64,000 bases of DNA from CAKSQF01 sp963628435 (GCA_963628435.1 CAVGEY010000011.1:8099-72098); one strand, 5' to 3'. Positions 42,506 to 52,344 are shown, counted from the first letter of the stretch. Program-made: numbers and translations. Notes: a model not told the origin generated them from the letters alone.

Positions 42506-45343
42506 GTGAATAAATCAATTATAATTAAAGGTGCAAGAGTAAATAACCTTAAGGATATATCACTCGAGATTCCCCGCGATAAGCTGATTGTTTTTACCGG
42601 ACTTTCGGGATCGGGAAAATCATCGCTTGCATTTGATACCATTTATGCGGAAGGACATAGAAGATTTGTGGAATCGCTTTCTTCGTATGCCCGCATGTTT
42701 ATCGGTCAAATGGATAAACCCGATGTCGATTTTATCGAGGGACTTTCCCCGTGTATTTCGATAGACCAAAAAACAACATCCAAAAATCCGAGATCGACTG
42801 TCGGAACGGTAACCGAGATATATGATTATCTTCGACTGCTTTACGCAAGAGTCGGCGTTCCGCACTGTCCGATTTGCGGAAAGGAAATTCGCAGAACGAC
42901 TGTCGATCAGGTTATAGATAAAATAATGACTCTTCCCGAGGGATGTCGGTTTATTCTTCTTTCACCGATTGTTCGTGAAAAAAAAGGTATGCACCAAAAG
43001 GTGTTTGAAGATGCAAGAAAATCGGGTTTTGCAAGAGTGCGCGTTGACGGCTCTCTGTATGACCTGTCCGAAAATATCACACTTGACAAGAATGTAAAAC
43101 ATTCGATTGAAATTGTGGTCGACAGACTTGTTATGCGTGGGGATATCCGTTCAAGACTTGCCGATTCGGTTGAAACCGCATTCCGTCAAAGCGACGGACT
43201 TCTTACAGTCATTGTAGTCGGAGAATCCGAAGAGGAACTTCATTTTTCGCTGAACTATGCCTGCGAAGAACATAAGATAGCTTTTGCCGAAATGGAACCC
43301 CGAATGTTCTCGTTCAATAATCCACTCGGCGCCTGTCCCGAATGTGCGGGGCTCGGAGATAAACCGAGACTTTCGCCCGACAAAATGATACCGAATAAGA
43401 ATCTTTCACTCAGGCAGGGAGCCGTGCAGGTAAACGGTTTCAAGACTCTTGATGACGGAACATGGAACGGACCGCTTTTTGAAGCTGTCGGTAAGAAACA
43501 CGGATTCACACTTGATACGCCTATATATAAATATTCCGATGAAGCATATCATGTTCTTCTGTACGGTGATACCGAGAATACATATACCGTAAACCGCTAT
43601 TTTGATAATCGTGTGTCGAATCAGACCATAACTTTTGACGGAATTATCGGCATGATCCAAGCCAGAATGAAGCAGTGGGGCGGCGACTATTATGAAGAAT
43701 TCGTTGAAGATATAATCTGTCCGAAGTGCCGCGGTGCAAGGTTGAATCCGGAGATGCTGTCGGTAACTGTCGGCGGTAAAAACATACATGAATTCTGCTC
43801 AATGTCGATTTCAAATGAACTTGCCTTTGTAAACGGCCTTTCGTTTGGACACGAGGAGGCGTTGATTGCAAGGGAAATAATTAAGGAAATCAAGGCACGA
43901 CTCGGATTTCTGTGTTCGGTGGGACTTGATTATCTCACATTGTCAAGAAAAACTGGAACTCTTTCGGGAGGTGAAGCACAGCGTATACGTCTTGCTACCC
44001 AAATAGGTTCTTCGCTTATGGGCGTTATATATATTCTCGATGAGCCTTCAATAGGACTTCATCAAAGAGATAATTCCAAGCTTATAAATACATTAAAAAG
44101 CCTTCGTGATGTCGGAAATACGGTTATTGTGGTTGAACATGACGAAGAAACCATGGAAAATTCCGATTATATTGTCGACATAGGTCCGGGAGCCGGGATA
44201 CACGGCGGATCTGTTGTTGCGGTGGGTACACCCGAACAGATTAAGGAAAACAAGGATTCACTGACAGGTGCCTACCTTTCGGGCAGAATGAGAATACCGA
44301 TACCCGAAAAAAGAAGAGCAGGCAACGGAATGTATTTGAAAATTGTGGGAGCGCGCGAGCATAATCTCAAAAACATTGATGTCGAAATACCGCTCGGGAA
44401 GATAGTTTGCGTTACCGGAGTTTCGGGCAGCGGAAAATCATCTCTTGTTGATAGCATTCTCTTGAATACGCTTGAAAGAGATCTTAACGGCGCATATTCG
44501 ACACCCGGCGCGCACGACAGAATCGATGGAGTGCGTCAGCTTGATAAGGTAATATCAATCGATCAATCTCCTATCGGAAGAACACCGCGTTCTAACCCGG
44601 CAACATATACAGGACTGTTTAATGATATTCGTGATCTTTTTGCACAGACACCCGATGCTAAGGCAAAAGGTTACTCGAGCGGCCGCTTTTCATTTAATAC
44701 CAAAGGCGGAAGATGCGAGGCTTGTCAGGGCGACGGCGTAAAATGTATCGAAATGAACTTTCTGCCCGATGTATATGTAACTTGCGATGTCTGCAAGGGA
44801 AAAAGGTACAATCAGGATACATTGAGTGTCAGATATAAGGGAAAATCGATATTTGAAGTTCTCGATATGACGGTAGAAGAAGGAATGCATTTCTTTGAGT
44901 CGCTGCCCAAACTCTACCGCCGCCTGAAAACACTTTATGATGTAGGTCTCGGATACATAAAAATAGGGCAGTCGTCCACAACTCTTTCGGGCGGAGAAGC
45001 TCAGAGAGTAAAACTTGCAACCGAACTTTCAAGAAGAAGCACCGGCAAAACAATGTATATTCTCGATGAGCCGACAACCGGACTTCACACGGCCGATGTT
45101 CGTAACCTTATATCCGTTCTCAATCGTCTTGCCGACGCGGGCAACAGCGTTATCGTTATCGAACATAACCTTGATATGATAAAGACCGCCGATTATATAA
45201 TCGATCTCGGCCCGGAAGGCGGAGACGGGGGTGGTTCTGTGATTGCCGCGGGAACGCCCGAAGAGGTTGCAATGTGCGAAAAATCATACACGGGACAGTA
45301 TCTCAAAAAAATACTTAAAGCTGAAAGACCAAAGTCCGAATGA
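42506..45343 (+). CDS. uvrA: Excinuclease ABC subunit A
   Basis: DNA damage sensor with two ABC ATPase modules. The 945 residues show Walker A GLSGSGKSSLAF and GVSGSGKSSLVD, ABC signatures TLSGGEAQRI and TLSGGEAQRV, and zinc fingers with CPICGKEI, CPECAGLG, CPKCRGARL, CEACQGDG and CDVCKGKRY. Starts at a GTG with GGAAAG about 10 nt before it. It completes the uvrB-murI-uvrA unit; uvrC is not in the window. Confidence 0.98.
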   Translation: MNKSIIIKGARVNNLKDISLEIPRDKLIVFTGLSGSGKSSLAFDTIYAEGHRRFVESLSSYARMFIGQMDKPDVDFIEGLSPCISIDQKTTSKNPRSTVGTVTEIYDYLRLLYARVGVPHCPICGKEIRRTTVDQVIDKIMTLPEGCRFILLSPIVREKKGMHQKVFEDARKSGFARVRVDGSLYDLSENITLDKNVKHSIEIVVDRLVMRGDIRSRLADSVETAFRQSDGLLTVIVVGESEEELHFSLNYACEEHKIAFAEMEPRMFSFNNPLGACPECAGLGDKPRLSPDKMIPNKNLSLRQGAVQVNGFKTLDDGTWNGPLFEAVGKKHGFTLDTPIYKYSDEAYHVLLYGDTENTYTVNRYFDNRVSNQTITFDGIIGMIQARMKQWGGDYYEEFVEDIICPKCRGARLNPEMLSVTVGGKNIHEFCSMSISNELAFVNGLSFGHEEALIAREIIKEIKARLGFLCSVGLDYLTLSRKTGTLSGGEAQRIRLATQIGSSLMGVIYILDEPSIGLHQRDNSKLINTLKSLRDVGNTVIVVEHDEETMENSDYIVDIGPGAGIHGGSVVAVGTPEQIKENKDSLTGAYLSGRMRIPIPEKRRAGNGMYLKIVGAREHNLKNIDVEIPLGKIVCVTGVSGSGKSSLVDSILLNTLERDLNGAYSTPGAHDRIDGVRQLDKVISIDQSPIGRTPRSNPATYTGLFNDIRDLFAQTPDAKAKGYSSGRFSFNTKGGRCEACQGDGVKCIEMNFLPDVYVTCDVCKGKRYNQDTLSVRYKGKSIFEVLDMTVEEGMHFFESLPKLYRRLKTLYDVGLGYIKIGQSSTTLSGGEAQRVKLATELSRRSTGKTMYILDEPTTGLHTADVRNLISVLNRLADAGNSVIVIEHNLDMIKTADYIIDLGPEGGDGGGSVIAAGTPEEVAMCEKSYTGQYLKKILKAERPKSE

Positions 45344-45385
45344 TTAACCATGTGTTACTTTTTTGAAACATATTGCCGGATGCTG

Positions 45386-45414
45386 TTGAAAAAAGACATT
45401 TGATAATTTATAAT
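45386..45414 (+). promoter_or_regulatory. Promoter of the sortase gene
   Basis: TTGAAA (45386-45391), a 17-bp spacer and TATAAT (45409-45414), 70 bp before the chosen start. Confidence 0.78.
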
Positions 45415-45484
45415 TTAACCGGCTTAGAAAAAATAATTCGAACAAAAAATTTAAGTTTTGCCGAGTCTGTTAAGGAGGGGTGTT

Positions 45485-46477
45485 ATGACCGAGAAAATTA
45501 AAACTGTCGAAAACGGATTTGCCGACAGTATAACGAAAATAACTCGGGATAATATTGTCCCTCTTTCAAAACTTCCGAAAAAGAACGGACGCCAGAAGTT
45601 ATCCGATATCGTAAGAATCGTGATAATGCTTGCCTGCTTGTCGGTTTTCGTTTTCTGTATTTATACAATAGCACAGAATTTGCTCGATTACGCCGAGGCT
45701 CAAAATTATTACGATAAGCTTGCGCAAATTTGGGGTAACGATGACGCGTATTCGCTTAATTCCGGCGGCGATCTTGCGTATTCCCAAAAAGATTATTCTT
45801 CGCTCGGCGAAAATAAGATTTACAGCGACGACAGTATAAATGACAATTCTCAAACAACGGTAACGCCGGTTCCGGCCGATTCGGATGAAATGACACGGAT
45901 AAAGGCAAAACTCGGAGCTCTTTATCGTCAAAACAGCGATTTGATTGCGTGGATATCAATTCCGGATACCGTAATCGATTATCCTGTTGTAAAAACAGAT
46001 AATAACGATTACTACCTTAATCATAGCTTTAACGGCGATTATCTTCTTGCAGGCACTATCTTCGCCGATTACAGAAACAGTAAGAATCTGCTGAATAACT
46101 ATAATACCGTGATTTACGGTCATAACCTGAATCTCAGTTCGGGAACTATGTTCAGCATTTTAAGCAATTACTTCAAAAAATCATATCTCGAAGAACATCC
46201 GGATATATATATTTATACGACAAGCGGTATTTATATATACAGAATATTTAATGTCGCAAAAGTCAAAGCAACAAGCGGATATATCAGAACATATTTTGCA
46301 AGCGGAGATGATTTTGTCGAATTTGCAAATTCCATGGCTTCAAAATCGGTACATAAGGATGAAACTTTGGAATTTACCGAAAGCGACAGACTGCTTACAC
46401 TTTCAACCTGTACCAACGAACATTTTGCTTCCGAACGTTATTGTATTCAGGCAAGGCTTATAGAAATAAGACAGTAA
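45485..46477 (+). CDS. srtB: Class B sortase
   Basis: Membrane transpeptidase that joins surface proteins to the wall or forms pili. The start at 45485 has GGAGGGG 4 nt upstream, giving 330 residues. A cytoplasmic N-terminus of about 40 is followed by one transmembrane helix (IVIMLACLSVFVFCIYTIA), a variable linker, and the catalytic domain: IDYPVVKTDNNDYYLNHSF, catalytic His in VIYGHNL, catalytic Cys in LSTCTNE and Arg in SERYCIQ. No sorting-signal protein lies next to it. A glycosyltransferase gene follows after 34 bp. Confidence 0.92.
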   Translation: MTEKIKTVENGFADSITKITRDNIVPLSKLPKKNGRQKLSDIVRIVIMLACLSVFVFCIYTIAQNLLDYAEAQNYYDKLAQIWGNDDAYSLNSGGDLAYSQKDYSSLGENKIYSDDSINDNSQTTVTPVPADSDEMTRIKAKLGALYRQNSDLIAWISIPDTVIDYPVVKTDNNDYYLNHSFNGDYLLAGTIFADYRNSKNLLNNYNTVIYGHNLNLSSGTMFSILSNYFKKSYLEEHPDIYIYTTSGIYIYRIFNVAKVKATSGYIRTYFASGDDFVEFANSMASKSVHKDETLEFTESDRLLTLSTCTNEHFASERYCIQARLIEIRQ

Positions 46478-46511
46478 AAGTATTTAAGAAAGCAGGGGCT
46501 TTATATAATTT

Positions 46512-47234
46512 ATGATTTCGGTAATAATTCCGATGTATAACGAGGAAAAGGTAATAGAAAAATCCCTTGAAACCTTGAGAGAAGCGCTTAACAGAGATTT
46601 CAAAGAAGAAAATTATGAGGTTTTGGTGGTATCCGACGGATCAACCGACCGAAGCAATGAAATCGTAGAATCTTTTGTAAAAGATAACAGCTCGTTCAAA
46701 CTTATAAAATATACGCCTAACAGAGGAAAAGGTTATGCTGTCAGAACAGGTATGCTTGCCGCAAGCGGCGATTTTGCGGTCTTTACCGACAGTGATCTTG
46801 CCTACGGAGCCGATATACTTAAAAAAGTTTTTGATTTGCATATTGAAACCGGGGCGGATGTTGTAATAGGATCACGTGCGATAAAAGGCGGCGGATATGA
46901 TGGCTATACTTTTTTGAGAAAAATTATGTCAAGGACATATTTGAAAGTGATTTCTGTTGCGGCGGGTTTTTCTCACAGCGATTCGCAGGCAGGGCTTAAA
47001 GGATTTGATAAGGACGCGGCAGTCAGAATATTCTCAAATTGTCAGGTTGATAGGTTCGCTTTCGATTTGGAGGCACTTATGATAGCCGATAAGCTGAAAC
47101 TTAAATTTGCCGAATTGCCTATCAAGGTAATAAATCACGGGCAGTCTAAAGTAAGTCCGATAAAGGATGCCTTAAATATGCTTGCCGAGGTAAGAAAAAT
47201 GCGTAAACGCATATCAAAACTTGATTTGAAATAA
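46512..47234 (+). CDS. Family 2 glycosyltransferase, dolichyl/undecaprenyl-phosphate sugar transferase-like
   Basis: A 240-residue GT-A enzyme with MISVIIPMYNEE, VVSDGSTDRS, NRGKGYAVRTGM, the metal-binding DxD in FTDSDLAYG, GSRAIKGG, SDSQAGLKGF and the basic INHGQSKV end. This pattern is that of polyprenyl-phosphate sugar synthases (ALG5/DPM1 type) without membrane helices. It lies 34 bp after srtB and ends at a terminator. Sugar unknown. Confidence 0.88.
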   Translation: MISVIIPMYNEEKVIEKSLETLREALNRDFKEENYEVLVVSDGSTDRSNEIVESFVKDNSSFKLIKYTPNRGKGYAVRTGMLAASGDFAVFTDSDLAYGADILKKVFDLHIETGADVVIGSRAIKGGGYDGYTFLRKIMSRTYLKVISVAAGFSHSDSQAGLKGFDKDAAVRIFSNCQVDRFAFDLEALMIADKLKLKFAELPIKVINHGQSKVSPIKDALNMLAEVRKMRKRISKLDLK

Positions 47235-47254
47235 AATTCACATAAAACAAGGAA

Positions 47255-47290
47255 TGCCCGACCGACAAATAGCGGTCGGGCAATCTTTTT
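47255..47290 (+). terminator. Terminator after the glycosyltransferase gene
   Basis: TGCCCGACCG (47255-47264) pairs perfectly with 47273-47282, followed by ATCTTTTT. Confidence 0.92.
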
Positions 47291-47383
47291 GCTAATCTCC
47301 TATCGTATTTACAAATAATTAATAAATTATACATAAAATAAGGTATATTCAAAAGAACGTTTGTGGTAGATTAAAGCCATGGG

Positions 47384-47410
47384 TTAGCACTTGAGAAGAA
47401 AGAGTGCTAA
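47384..47410 (+). promoter_or_regulatory. CIRCE operator upstream of hrcA
   Basis: TTAGCACTT, nine bases, then GAGTGCTAA. This is the CIRCE inverted repeat with a single mismatch from consensus (TTAGCACTC-N9-GAGTGCTAA). It is the binding site of HrcA, encoded just downstream, so the operon is autoregulated. A convincing promoter was not seen next to it. Confidence 0.96.
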
Positions 47411-47449
47411 ATTAAATAAACGAATGTGAGAAAGGGGCAAAAAAGCATT

Positions 47450-48541
47450 ATGGATAAAACCGGCGGAACGCTGAGTGAACGAAAAAAGCAGATACTCAAG
47501 GCAATTATTGATGAACACATAGCTTGCGGAGAGCCGGTAGGCTCAAAACTGCTTTCCACGAATAAGCAGATTGCTCTTTCATCTGCCACAATCAGAAATG
47601 AGTTGGCGGAGCTCACCGAAATGGGTTACCTTGCACAGCCGCACACATCTGCCGGCAGAATTCCGACAGAGCAGGGTTACAGATTTTATGTTGACTCGCT
47701 TATGGAAGCGTATGATATGACCGCAACCGAAATCCGCGGGCTTAATGAAATGCTTCGCGAACGTACGGCAAGACTTGATAAAATCATAGACAGCGCGGGA
47801 AAGCTTGTTTCATCTCTTACTCATTATCCCGCAATCGCAGTGCGTAGTTTCCCGAAAAAATCATCGGCAAGACGCATTAACCTTATGCTGACAAACCCCA
47901 ATGATTTTCTCGTTATTATAATGGTTTCCGAAAACAATATAAAAACAAAGCATCTTCACAGCGATATTCCACTTACCGAAGATGCAATCCGAAAAATGCA
48001 GAATGCGCTGAATGATACCATTGCCGATAAACAGGCCGAGGAACTTACGTTGGCGCAGATGATTGAACTTGAGAAGAGTTTCGGAGAATACAGTACGCTT
48101 GCCAATCCGATAATAAAAAGCGTTTTCGAGGCTCTTAGCGAGGATGGCGCAGATGAGCTTCATATTACAGGTGTGGACAGATTTTTGGAATATCCCGAGT
48201 TTACCGAAGTCGACAAACTCAAAGATATGCTCGGTATGCTCTCGGAAAAGCAGGATCTTCTCACACTTGTTCATAAATCTGAGAATAAAGATGTAAATAT
48301 TTACATCGGAAGCGAAAATACGGCAGATAAAAGCGGAGAGTCGACGCTTGTTGTCAAAACAATAAGAATTGACGGCAAGGCAGTAGGCGCGATAGGCGTT
48401 ATCGGCCCGTGCAGAATGGATTATTCAAAAGTTGTATCTACAATGGAAACACTTTCAAACAGTATATCCGATATGATAGACAACAGACGAAAGGCATTGC
48501 CGGATACAAATAAAGCCGAAAGAGAAGGAGAAGAAAAATAG
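47450..48541 (+). CDS. hrcA: Heat-inducible transcription repressor HrcA
   Basis: Binds CIRCE and represses chaperone genes; GroEL-dependent in other Bacillota. The ATG at 47450 follows AAGGGG by 12 nt; a GTG eight codons earlier has no SD. 363 residues. The N-terminal winged helix has RKKQILKAIIDEHI, GEPVGSKLL and SSATIRNELAELTEMGYLAQPHTSAGRIPTEQGYRFYVD (continuous family signature, split here). GTP/GroEL-linked C-terminal region ends in a coiled tail. First gene of the dnaK operon. Confidence 0.97.
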   Translation: MDKTGGTLSERKKQILKAIIDEHIACGEPVGSKLLSTNKQIALSSATIRNELAELTEMGYLAQPHTSAGRIPTEQGYRFYVDSLMEAYDMTATEIRGLNEMLRERTARLDKIIDSAGKLVSSLTHYPAIAVRSFPKKSSARRINLMLTNPNDFLVIIMVSENNIKTKHLHSDIPLTEDAIRKMQNALNDTIADKQAEELTLAQMIELEKSFGEYSTLANPIIKSVFEALSEDGADELHITGVDRFLEYPEFTEVDKLKDMLGMLSEKQDLLTLVHKSENKDVNIYIGSENTADKSGESTLVVKTIRIDGKAVGAIGVIGPCRMDYSKVVSTMETLSNSISDMIDNRRKALPDTNKAEREGEEK

Positions 48542-48546
48542 AACTT

Positions 48547-49161
48547 ATGGCTGAAATAAAAGAAGAAAAAGAGATTGCCGCAGAAGAAAAAAACGGCGGC
48601 GAAGTCAATTCGAATGTGTCTGAAAACGAGACGAACGCAAAAAACGAAGAGAAAGAAAATGATAACATAAAAACCGATAAGAAAGTCAAAAAAGAACTTG
48701 CGGACTTAAAAAAAGAGTTTGCGGCAATTAAGGAAAAACTTGATAAAGCCGAAAAACAGAACAGTGATCAGACAGATAAGTATCTGAGACTTGTTGCCGA
48801 ATATGATAATTTTCGAAAAAGGACATCCAAAGAAAAAGAAAGTATTTACGCAGACGCGTATACAGATGTTTTGAAGGCAATGCTTCCCGTGATCGATAAT
48901 CTTGAGAGAGCCGTTCAGTATACAGACGGAGAAAAGGTTATCGAGGGAGTTAAAATGACGCTTAATCAGTTCGGCTCGACACTCGAAAAACTCGGGGTTG
49001 AAGTTATCCCAACCGAAAAATTCGATCCGAAAGTTCATAATGCTGTGATGCATGTGGAAGATGAAACAAAGGACGAAGGCGAGATTGTCGAAATATTCCA
49101 AAAGGGATATAAAAAAGGCGATAAGATTATTCGTTACGCAATGGTAAAAGTTGCAAATTAA
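48547..49161 (+). CDS. grpE: Nucleotide exchange factor GrpE
   Basis: Releases ADP from DnaK. The 204 residues have a Lys/Glu-rich N-terminus, a long coiled coil (about 45-110), the dimerisation helix YDNFRKRTSKEKESIYADAY, and the beta-wing EVIPTEKFDPKVHNAVMHVED. The C-terminal YKKGDKIIRYAMVKVAN is standard. It starts 5 bp after hrcA; the nearest SD-like sequence lies inside the end of hrcA, which suggests coupling. Confidence 0.97.
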   Translation: MAEIKEEKEIAAEEKNGGEVNSNVSENETNAKNEEKENDNIKTDKKVKKELADLKKEFAAIKEKLDKAEKQNSDQTDKYLRLVAEYDNFRKRTSKEKESIYADAYTDVLKAMLPVIDNLERAVQYTDGEKVIEGVKMTLNQFGSTLEKLGVEVIPTEKFDPKVHNAVMHVEDETKDEGEIVEIFQKGYKKGDKIIRYAMVKVAN

Positions 49162-49215
49162 AATTGCATAAAATAAATATTACAAATAATAATTATTTAT
49201 CGGAGGTATAGAATT

Positions 49216-51075
49216 ATGTCAAAGATTATAGGTATTGACCTTGGTACAACAAACAGCTGCGTTGCAGTATTTGAGGGCGGCGAGCCCGTAGTTATCCCGA
49301 ATCCCGAAGGATCGAGAACAACTCCTTCGGTTGTTGGCTTCTCTAAGACCGGAGAAAGAATGGTAGGACAGGTTGCAAAACGTCAGGCGATTACAAATCC
49401 CGATCGTACTGTAAGCTCTATAAAGAGAGAGATGGGCAAAAATTATAAAGTAAACATCGACGCTAAATCGTATACTCCTCAGGAAATATCGGCGATGATT
49501 CTTCAAAAACTGAAGGCCGATGCCGAGGCGTATCTCGGCGAAACCGTATCCAAAGCAGTTATTACGGTTCCCGCTTATTTCACCGATGCACAGCGTCAGG
49601 CAACTAAGGATGCCGGAAAGATTGCCGGACTCGAAGTTCTCCGTATAATTAACGAGCCTACTGCAGCTGCACTTGCCTATGGTATGGATAAAGATGTAAA
49701 TCAAAAAATAATGGTCTATGACCTCGGCGGCGGAACATTCGATGTATCGCTCCTTGAAATTTCGGACGGCGTTTTTGAAGTCCTTGCCACCGCAGGTAAT
49801 AACCGTCTCGGCGGCGATGATTTTGATAAGCGCGTTATTGACTGGATTGCCGAAGAGTTTATGAAGGAAAATCCCGGCAATGATCTGCGTAAAGATAAGA
49901 TGGCTCTCCAACGTATCAAGGAGGCAGCCGAAAAGGCCAAGATTGAACTTTCGGGTATGAACTCCACCGAAATTAACCTCCCGTTTATCACAGCAGACGC
50001 AAACGGCCCGAAACACTTCAACTCAACTCTTACAAGAGCTAAATTCGATGCTCTTACAAAAGATCTCGTTGAAGCAACAATGGGACCGACCAAACAGGTA
50101 CTTAAAGATGCCGGACTCAGTGTAAATCAGGTTGATAAGGTTCTTCTTGTCGGCGGTTCAACCCGTATTCCCGCGGTACAGGATGCCGTTAAGAACTTTA
50201 TCGGTAAAGATCCGTTCAAGGGAATCAACCCCGATGAATGTGTTGCAATCGGTGCCGCTGTTCAGGCGGGCGTCCTCGGCGGAGAGGTTAAAGATCTTCT
50301 TCTCCTCGATGTAACTCCTCTTTCGCTCGGCATTGAAACACTCGGCGGTATTTTCACAAAGATAATCGACCGTAATACAACTATCCCTACAAAGAAGAGT
50401 CAGATTTTCTCAACCGCAGCCAATGGACAGACATCGGTTGAAATACATGTCCTTCAGGGCGAACGTGAAATTGCATCCGGAAATACAACTCTCGGACGTT
50501 TCAGCCTTGACGGAATTGCCCCCGCTCCCCGTGGAGTTCCTCAGATTGAAGTTACATTTGATATCGATGCAAACGGTATCGTAAATGTTTCCGCAACCGA
50601 TAAGGGCACAGGTAAGGAACAGCATATTACCATTACGTCTTCTTCCAACATGAGTAAAGAGGATATTGATAAGGCAGTACGTGAAGCTGAAAAATTTGCC
50701 GATGAAGACAAGAAGCAGAAAGAGAATGTAGAACTTCGCAACCGTGCCGAGTCACTCTCTTTTGAAGCCGATAAGACTCTGAATGATATCGGAGATAAGC
50801 TTTCGGATGATGAGAAGAAACCCGTACGTGATGCAATCGAAAAGGTAAATGAAGCTCTTAAAGGCCAGGATAATGATTTGATTAAGAATTCGAGCGAAGA
50901 GCTTGAAAAAGCATTGTATAAAGTATCCGAGAAACTTTATTCATCACAGGGAGCTCAGGGACAGGGAAATCAAGGCGCTCAGGGCGGATTTGATTCGAAT
51001 CCCGGTTCGGATAATCAAGGCGGCACAGATTCAAACGGCTATTATAATGCCGATTTTGAGGATAAAACAAAATAA
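49216..51075 (+). CDS. dnaK: Chaperone protein DnaK (Hsp70)
   Basis: ATP-driven chaperone, 619 residues. ATPase signatures: IGIDLGTTNSCVAV, VYDLGGGTFDVSLL and VLLVGGSTRIPAVQ. The linker DLLLLDVTPLSLGIE leads into the substrate-binding domain. The N-terminal domain lacks the ~24-residue insert of Gram-negative DnaK, so it is of Gram-positive type. The C-terminal tail is Gln/Gly/Asn-rich and ends NADFEDKTK rather than the EEVDK-like end. GGAGG precedes the ATG by 8 nt. Confidence 0.98.
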   Translation: MSKIIGIDLGTTNSCVAVFEGGEPVVIPNPEGSRTTPSVVGFSKTGERMVGQVAKRQAITNPDRTVSSIKREMGKNYKVNIDAKSYTPQEISAMILQKLKADAEAYLGETVSKAVITVPAYFTDAQRQATKDAGKIAGLEVLRIINEPTAAALAYGMDKDVNQKIMVYDLGGGTFDVSLLEISDGVFEVLATAGNNRLGGDDFDKRVIDWIAEEFMKENPGNDLRKDKMALQRIKEAAEKAKIELSGMNSTEINLPFITADANGPKHFNSTLTRAKFDALTKDLVEATMGPTKQVLKDAGLSVNQVDKVLLVGGSTRIPAVQDAVKNFIGKDPFKGINPDECVAIGAAVQAGVLGGEVKDLLLLDVTPLSLGIETLGGIFTKIIDRNTTIPTKKSQIFSTAANGQTSVEIHVLQGEREIASGNTTLGRFSLDGIAPAPRGVPQIEVTFDIDANGIVNVSATDKGTGKEQHITITSSSNMSKEDIDKAVREAEKFADEDKKQKENVELRNRAESLSFEADKTLNDIGDKLSDDEKKPVRDAIEKVNEALKGQDNDLIKNSSEELEKALYKVSEKLYSSQGAQGQGNQGAQGGFDSNPGSDNQGGTDSNGYYNADFEDKTK

Positions 51076-51102
51076 TAAAATGCGTAACGCATTTTGACCA
51101 CA

Positions 51103-51130
51103 GGGAAGGAGCATAAAGATGCTCCTTCCT
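51103..51130 (+). terminator. Hairpin between dnaK and dnaJ
   Basis: GGAAGGAGCAT pairs with ATGCTCCTTCC around AAAG, with no U-tract. A smaller hairpin AAAATGCG/CGCATTTT (51077-51095) precedes it and ends in T residues. Together they probably reduce, but do not block, transcription into dnaJ, giving more DnaK than DnaJ. Confidence 0.6.
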
Positions 51131-51184
51131 ATGGTGCGTTAATGCGGCATTTTAATTTTAATCCGGTATAAAGGAGAAGCAGCA

Positions 51185-52327
51185 ATGGCTGATTCAAAAA
51201 AAGACTATTATGAGGTGCTTGGACTTGATAAAAGTGCATCCGCCGATGATATAAAAAAGGCGTACCGCACGCTTGCAAAAAAATATCACCCCGATATGAA
51301 CCCGGGTGATAAGGAAGCGGAAATAAAATTCAAAGAGGTCGGAGAAGCGTATGAAGTTCTTTCCGATCCCGATAAGAAAGCAAGATATGATCAATACGGA
51401 TTTGCCGGTGTCGACCCGAATATGGGTGCCGGAGGATATGGTACAAGCGGAGGATTTTCGACCGATTTCGGAGATCTCGGCGATATCTTCTCTTCAATAT
51501 TCGGCGGAAGTATGGGTGGATCTTCACGCAGTTCAAGAAACGGCCCGATTCGCGGAGAAAGCCTGCAGGAACAGCTCAACATCAGTTTCAAAGAGGCTGT
51601 TTTCGGCTGTAAAAAGGAAATTAACTATAATCGTATAGAGAAGTGCCCGGAATGCAGCGGAACAGGCGCGTCCAAAGGCAGCACGGTCGAAACCTGTAAG
51701 ACATGCGGAGGCAGCGGACAGGTGAGAACAACACAGCAGACTCTGTTCGGAATGATGCAGTCGACAAGACAGTGTGACAGCTGCCGTGGCACAGGTAAGG
51801 TTATAAAAAATCCCTGCTCCTACTGTAACGGCAAAGGTTATGTACGAGTAAAAAAGACTCTTGATATAACTATTGAGCCCGGAATTTCGGATGGCACACC
51901 GATTTTAATCAAAGGATACGGCAACGACGGCAGAAACGGCGGCTCGGCCGGGGATTTTGTGGTATATGTCAGTGTCACACCCGATAACTTTTTTGAGCGC
52001 GACGGAGATGATATCTACTGTAATATTCCCATTTCTTTCACCCAGGCCGCACTCGGCGCAGATATAGATGTGCCGACTCTTATTGACGGCCAGCCGGAGA
52101 AATATCATATACCCGAAGGAACACAGACCGGTACTACGTTCTGCATAAAGAATAAGGGTATCAGACATTTCAGAAACAGGGGATACGGAAATCTTTATTT
52201 CAAGGTAAATATCGAAACCCCGACGAATATGACCGAGGAGCAAAAGCAAAAACTGCGTGAATTTGCAAACGCTTTTTCGTCCGAAAGTTCGGGTAAGAAA
52301 CGCGGATTTATGAAACGCGATAAATAA
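51185..52327 (+). CDS. dnaJ: Chaperone protein DnaJ (Hsp40)
   Basis: Co-chaperone, 380 residues. J domain with catalytic HPD in KKYHPDMNPGD. A Gly-rich region has repeated SSIFGGS. Four CxxCxGxG zinc motifs are seen: CPECSGTG, CKTCGGSG, CDSCRGTG, CSYCNGKG. C-terminal substrate-binding domains end in a basic tail. AAGGAG lies 8 nt before the ATG. Full type I DnaJ. Confidence 0.98.
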   Translation: MADSKKDYYEVLGLDKSASADDIKKAYRTLAKKYHPDMNPGDKEAEIKFKEVGEAYEVLSDPDKKARYDQYGFAGVDPNMGAGGYGTSGGFSTDFGDLGDIFSSIFGGSMGGSSRSSRNGPIRGESLQEQLNISFKEAVFGCKKEINYNRIEKCPECSGTGASKGSTVETCKTCGGSGQVRTTQQTLFGMMQSTRQCDSCRGTGKVIKNPCSYCNGKGYVRVKKTLDITIEPGISDGTPILIKGYGNDGRNGGSAGDFVVYVSVTPDNFFERDGDDIYCNIPISFTQAALGADIDVPTLIDGQPEKYHIPEGTQTGTTFCIKNKGIRHFRNRGYGNLYFKVNIETPTNMTEEQKQKLREFANAFSSESSGKKRGFMKRDK

Positions 52328-52344
52328 ATTAAGGAGTATTCAGA

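Noticed and set aside
50935..51075. Gln/Gly/Asn-rich DnaK tail as a sign of frameshift or foreign fusion
   Set aside because: The frame is continuous and such low-complexity tails are usual in DnaK of this lineage type.
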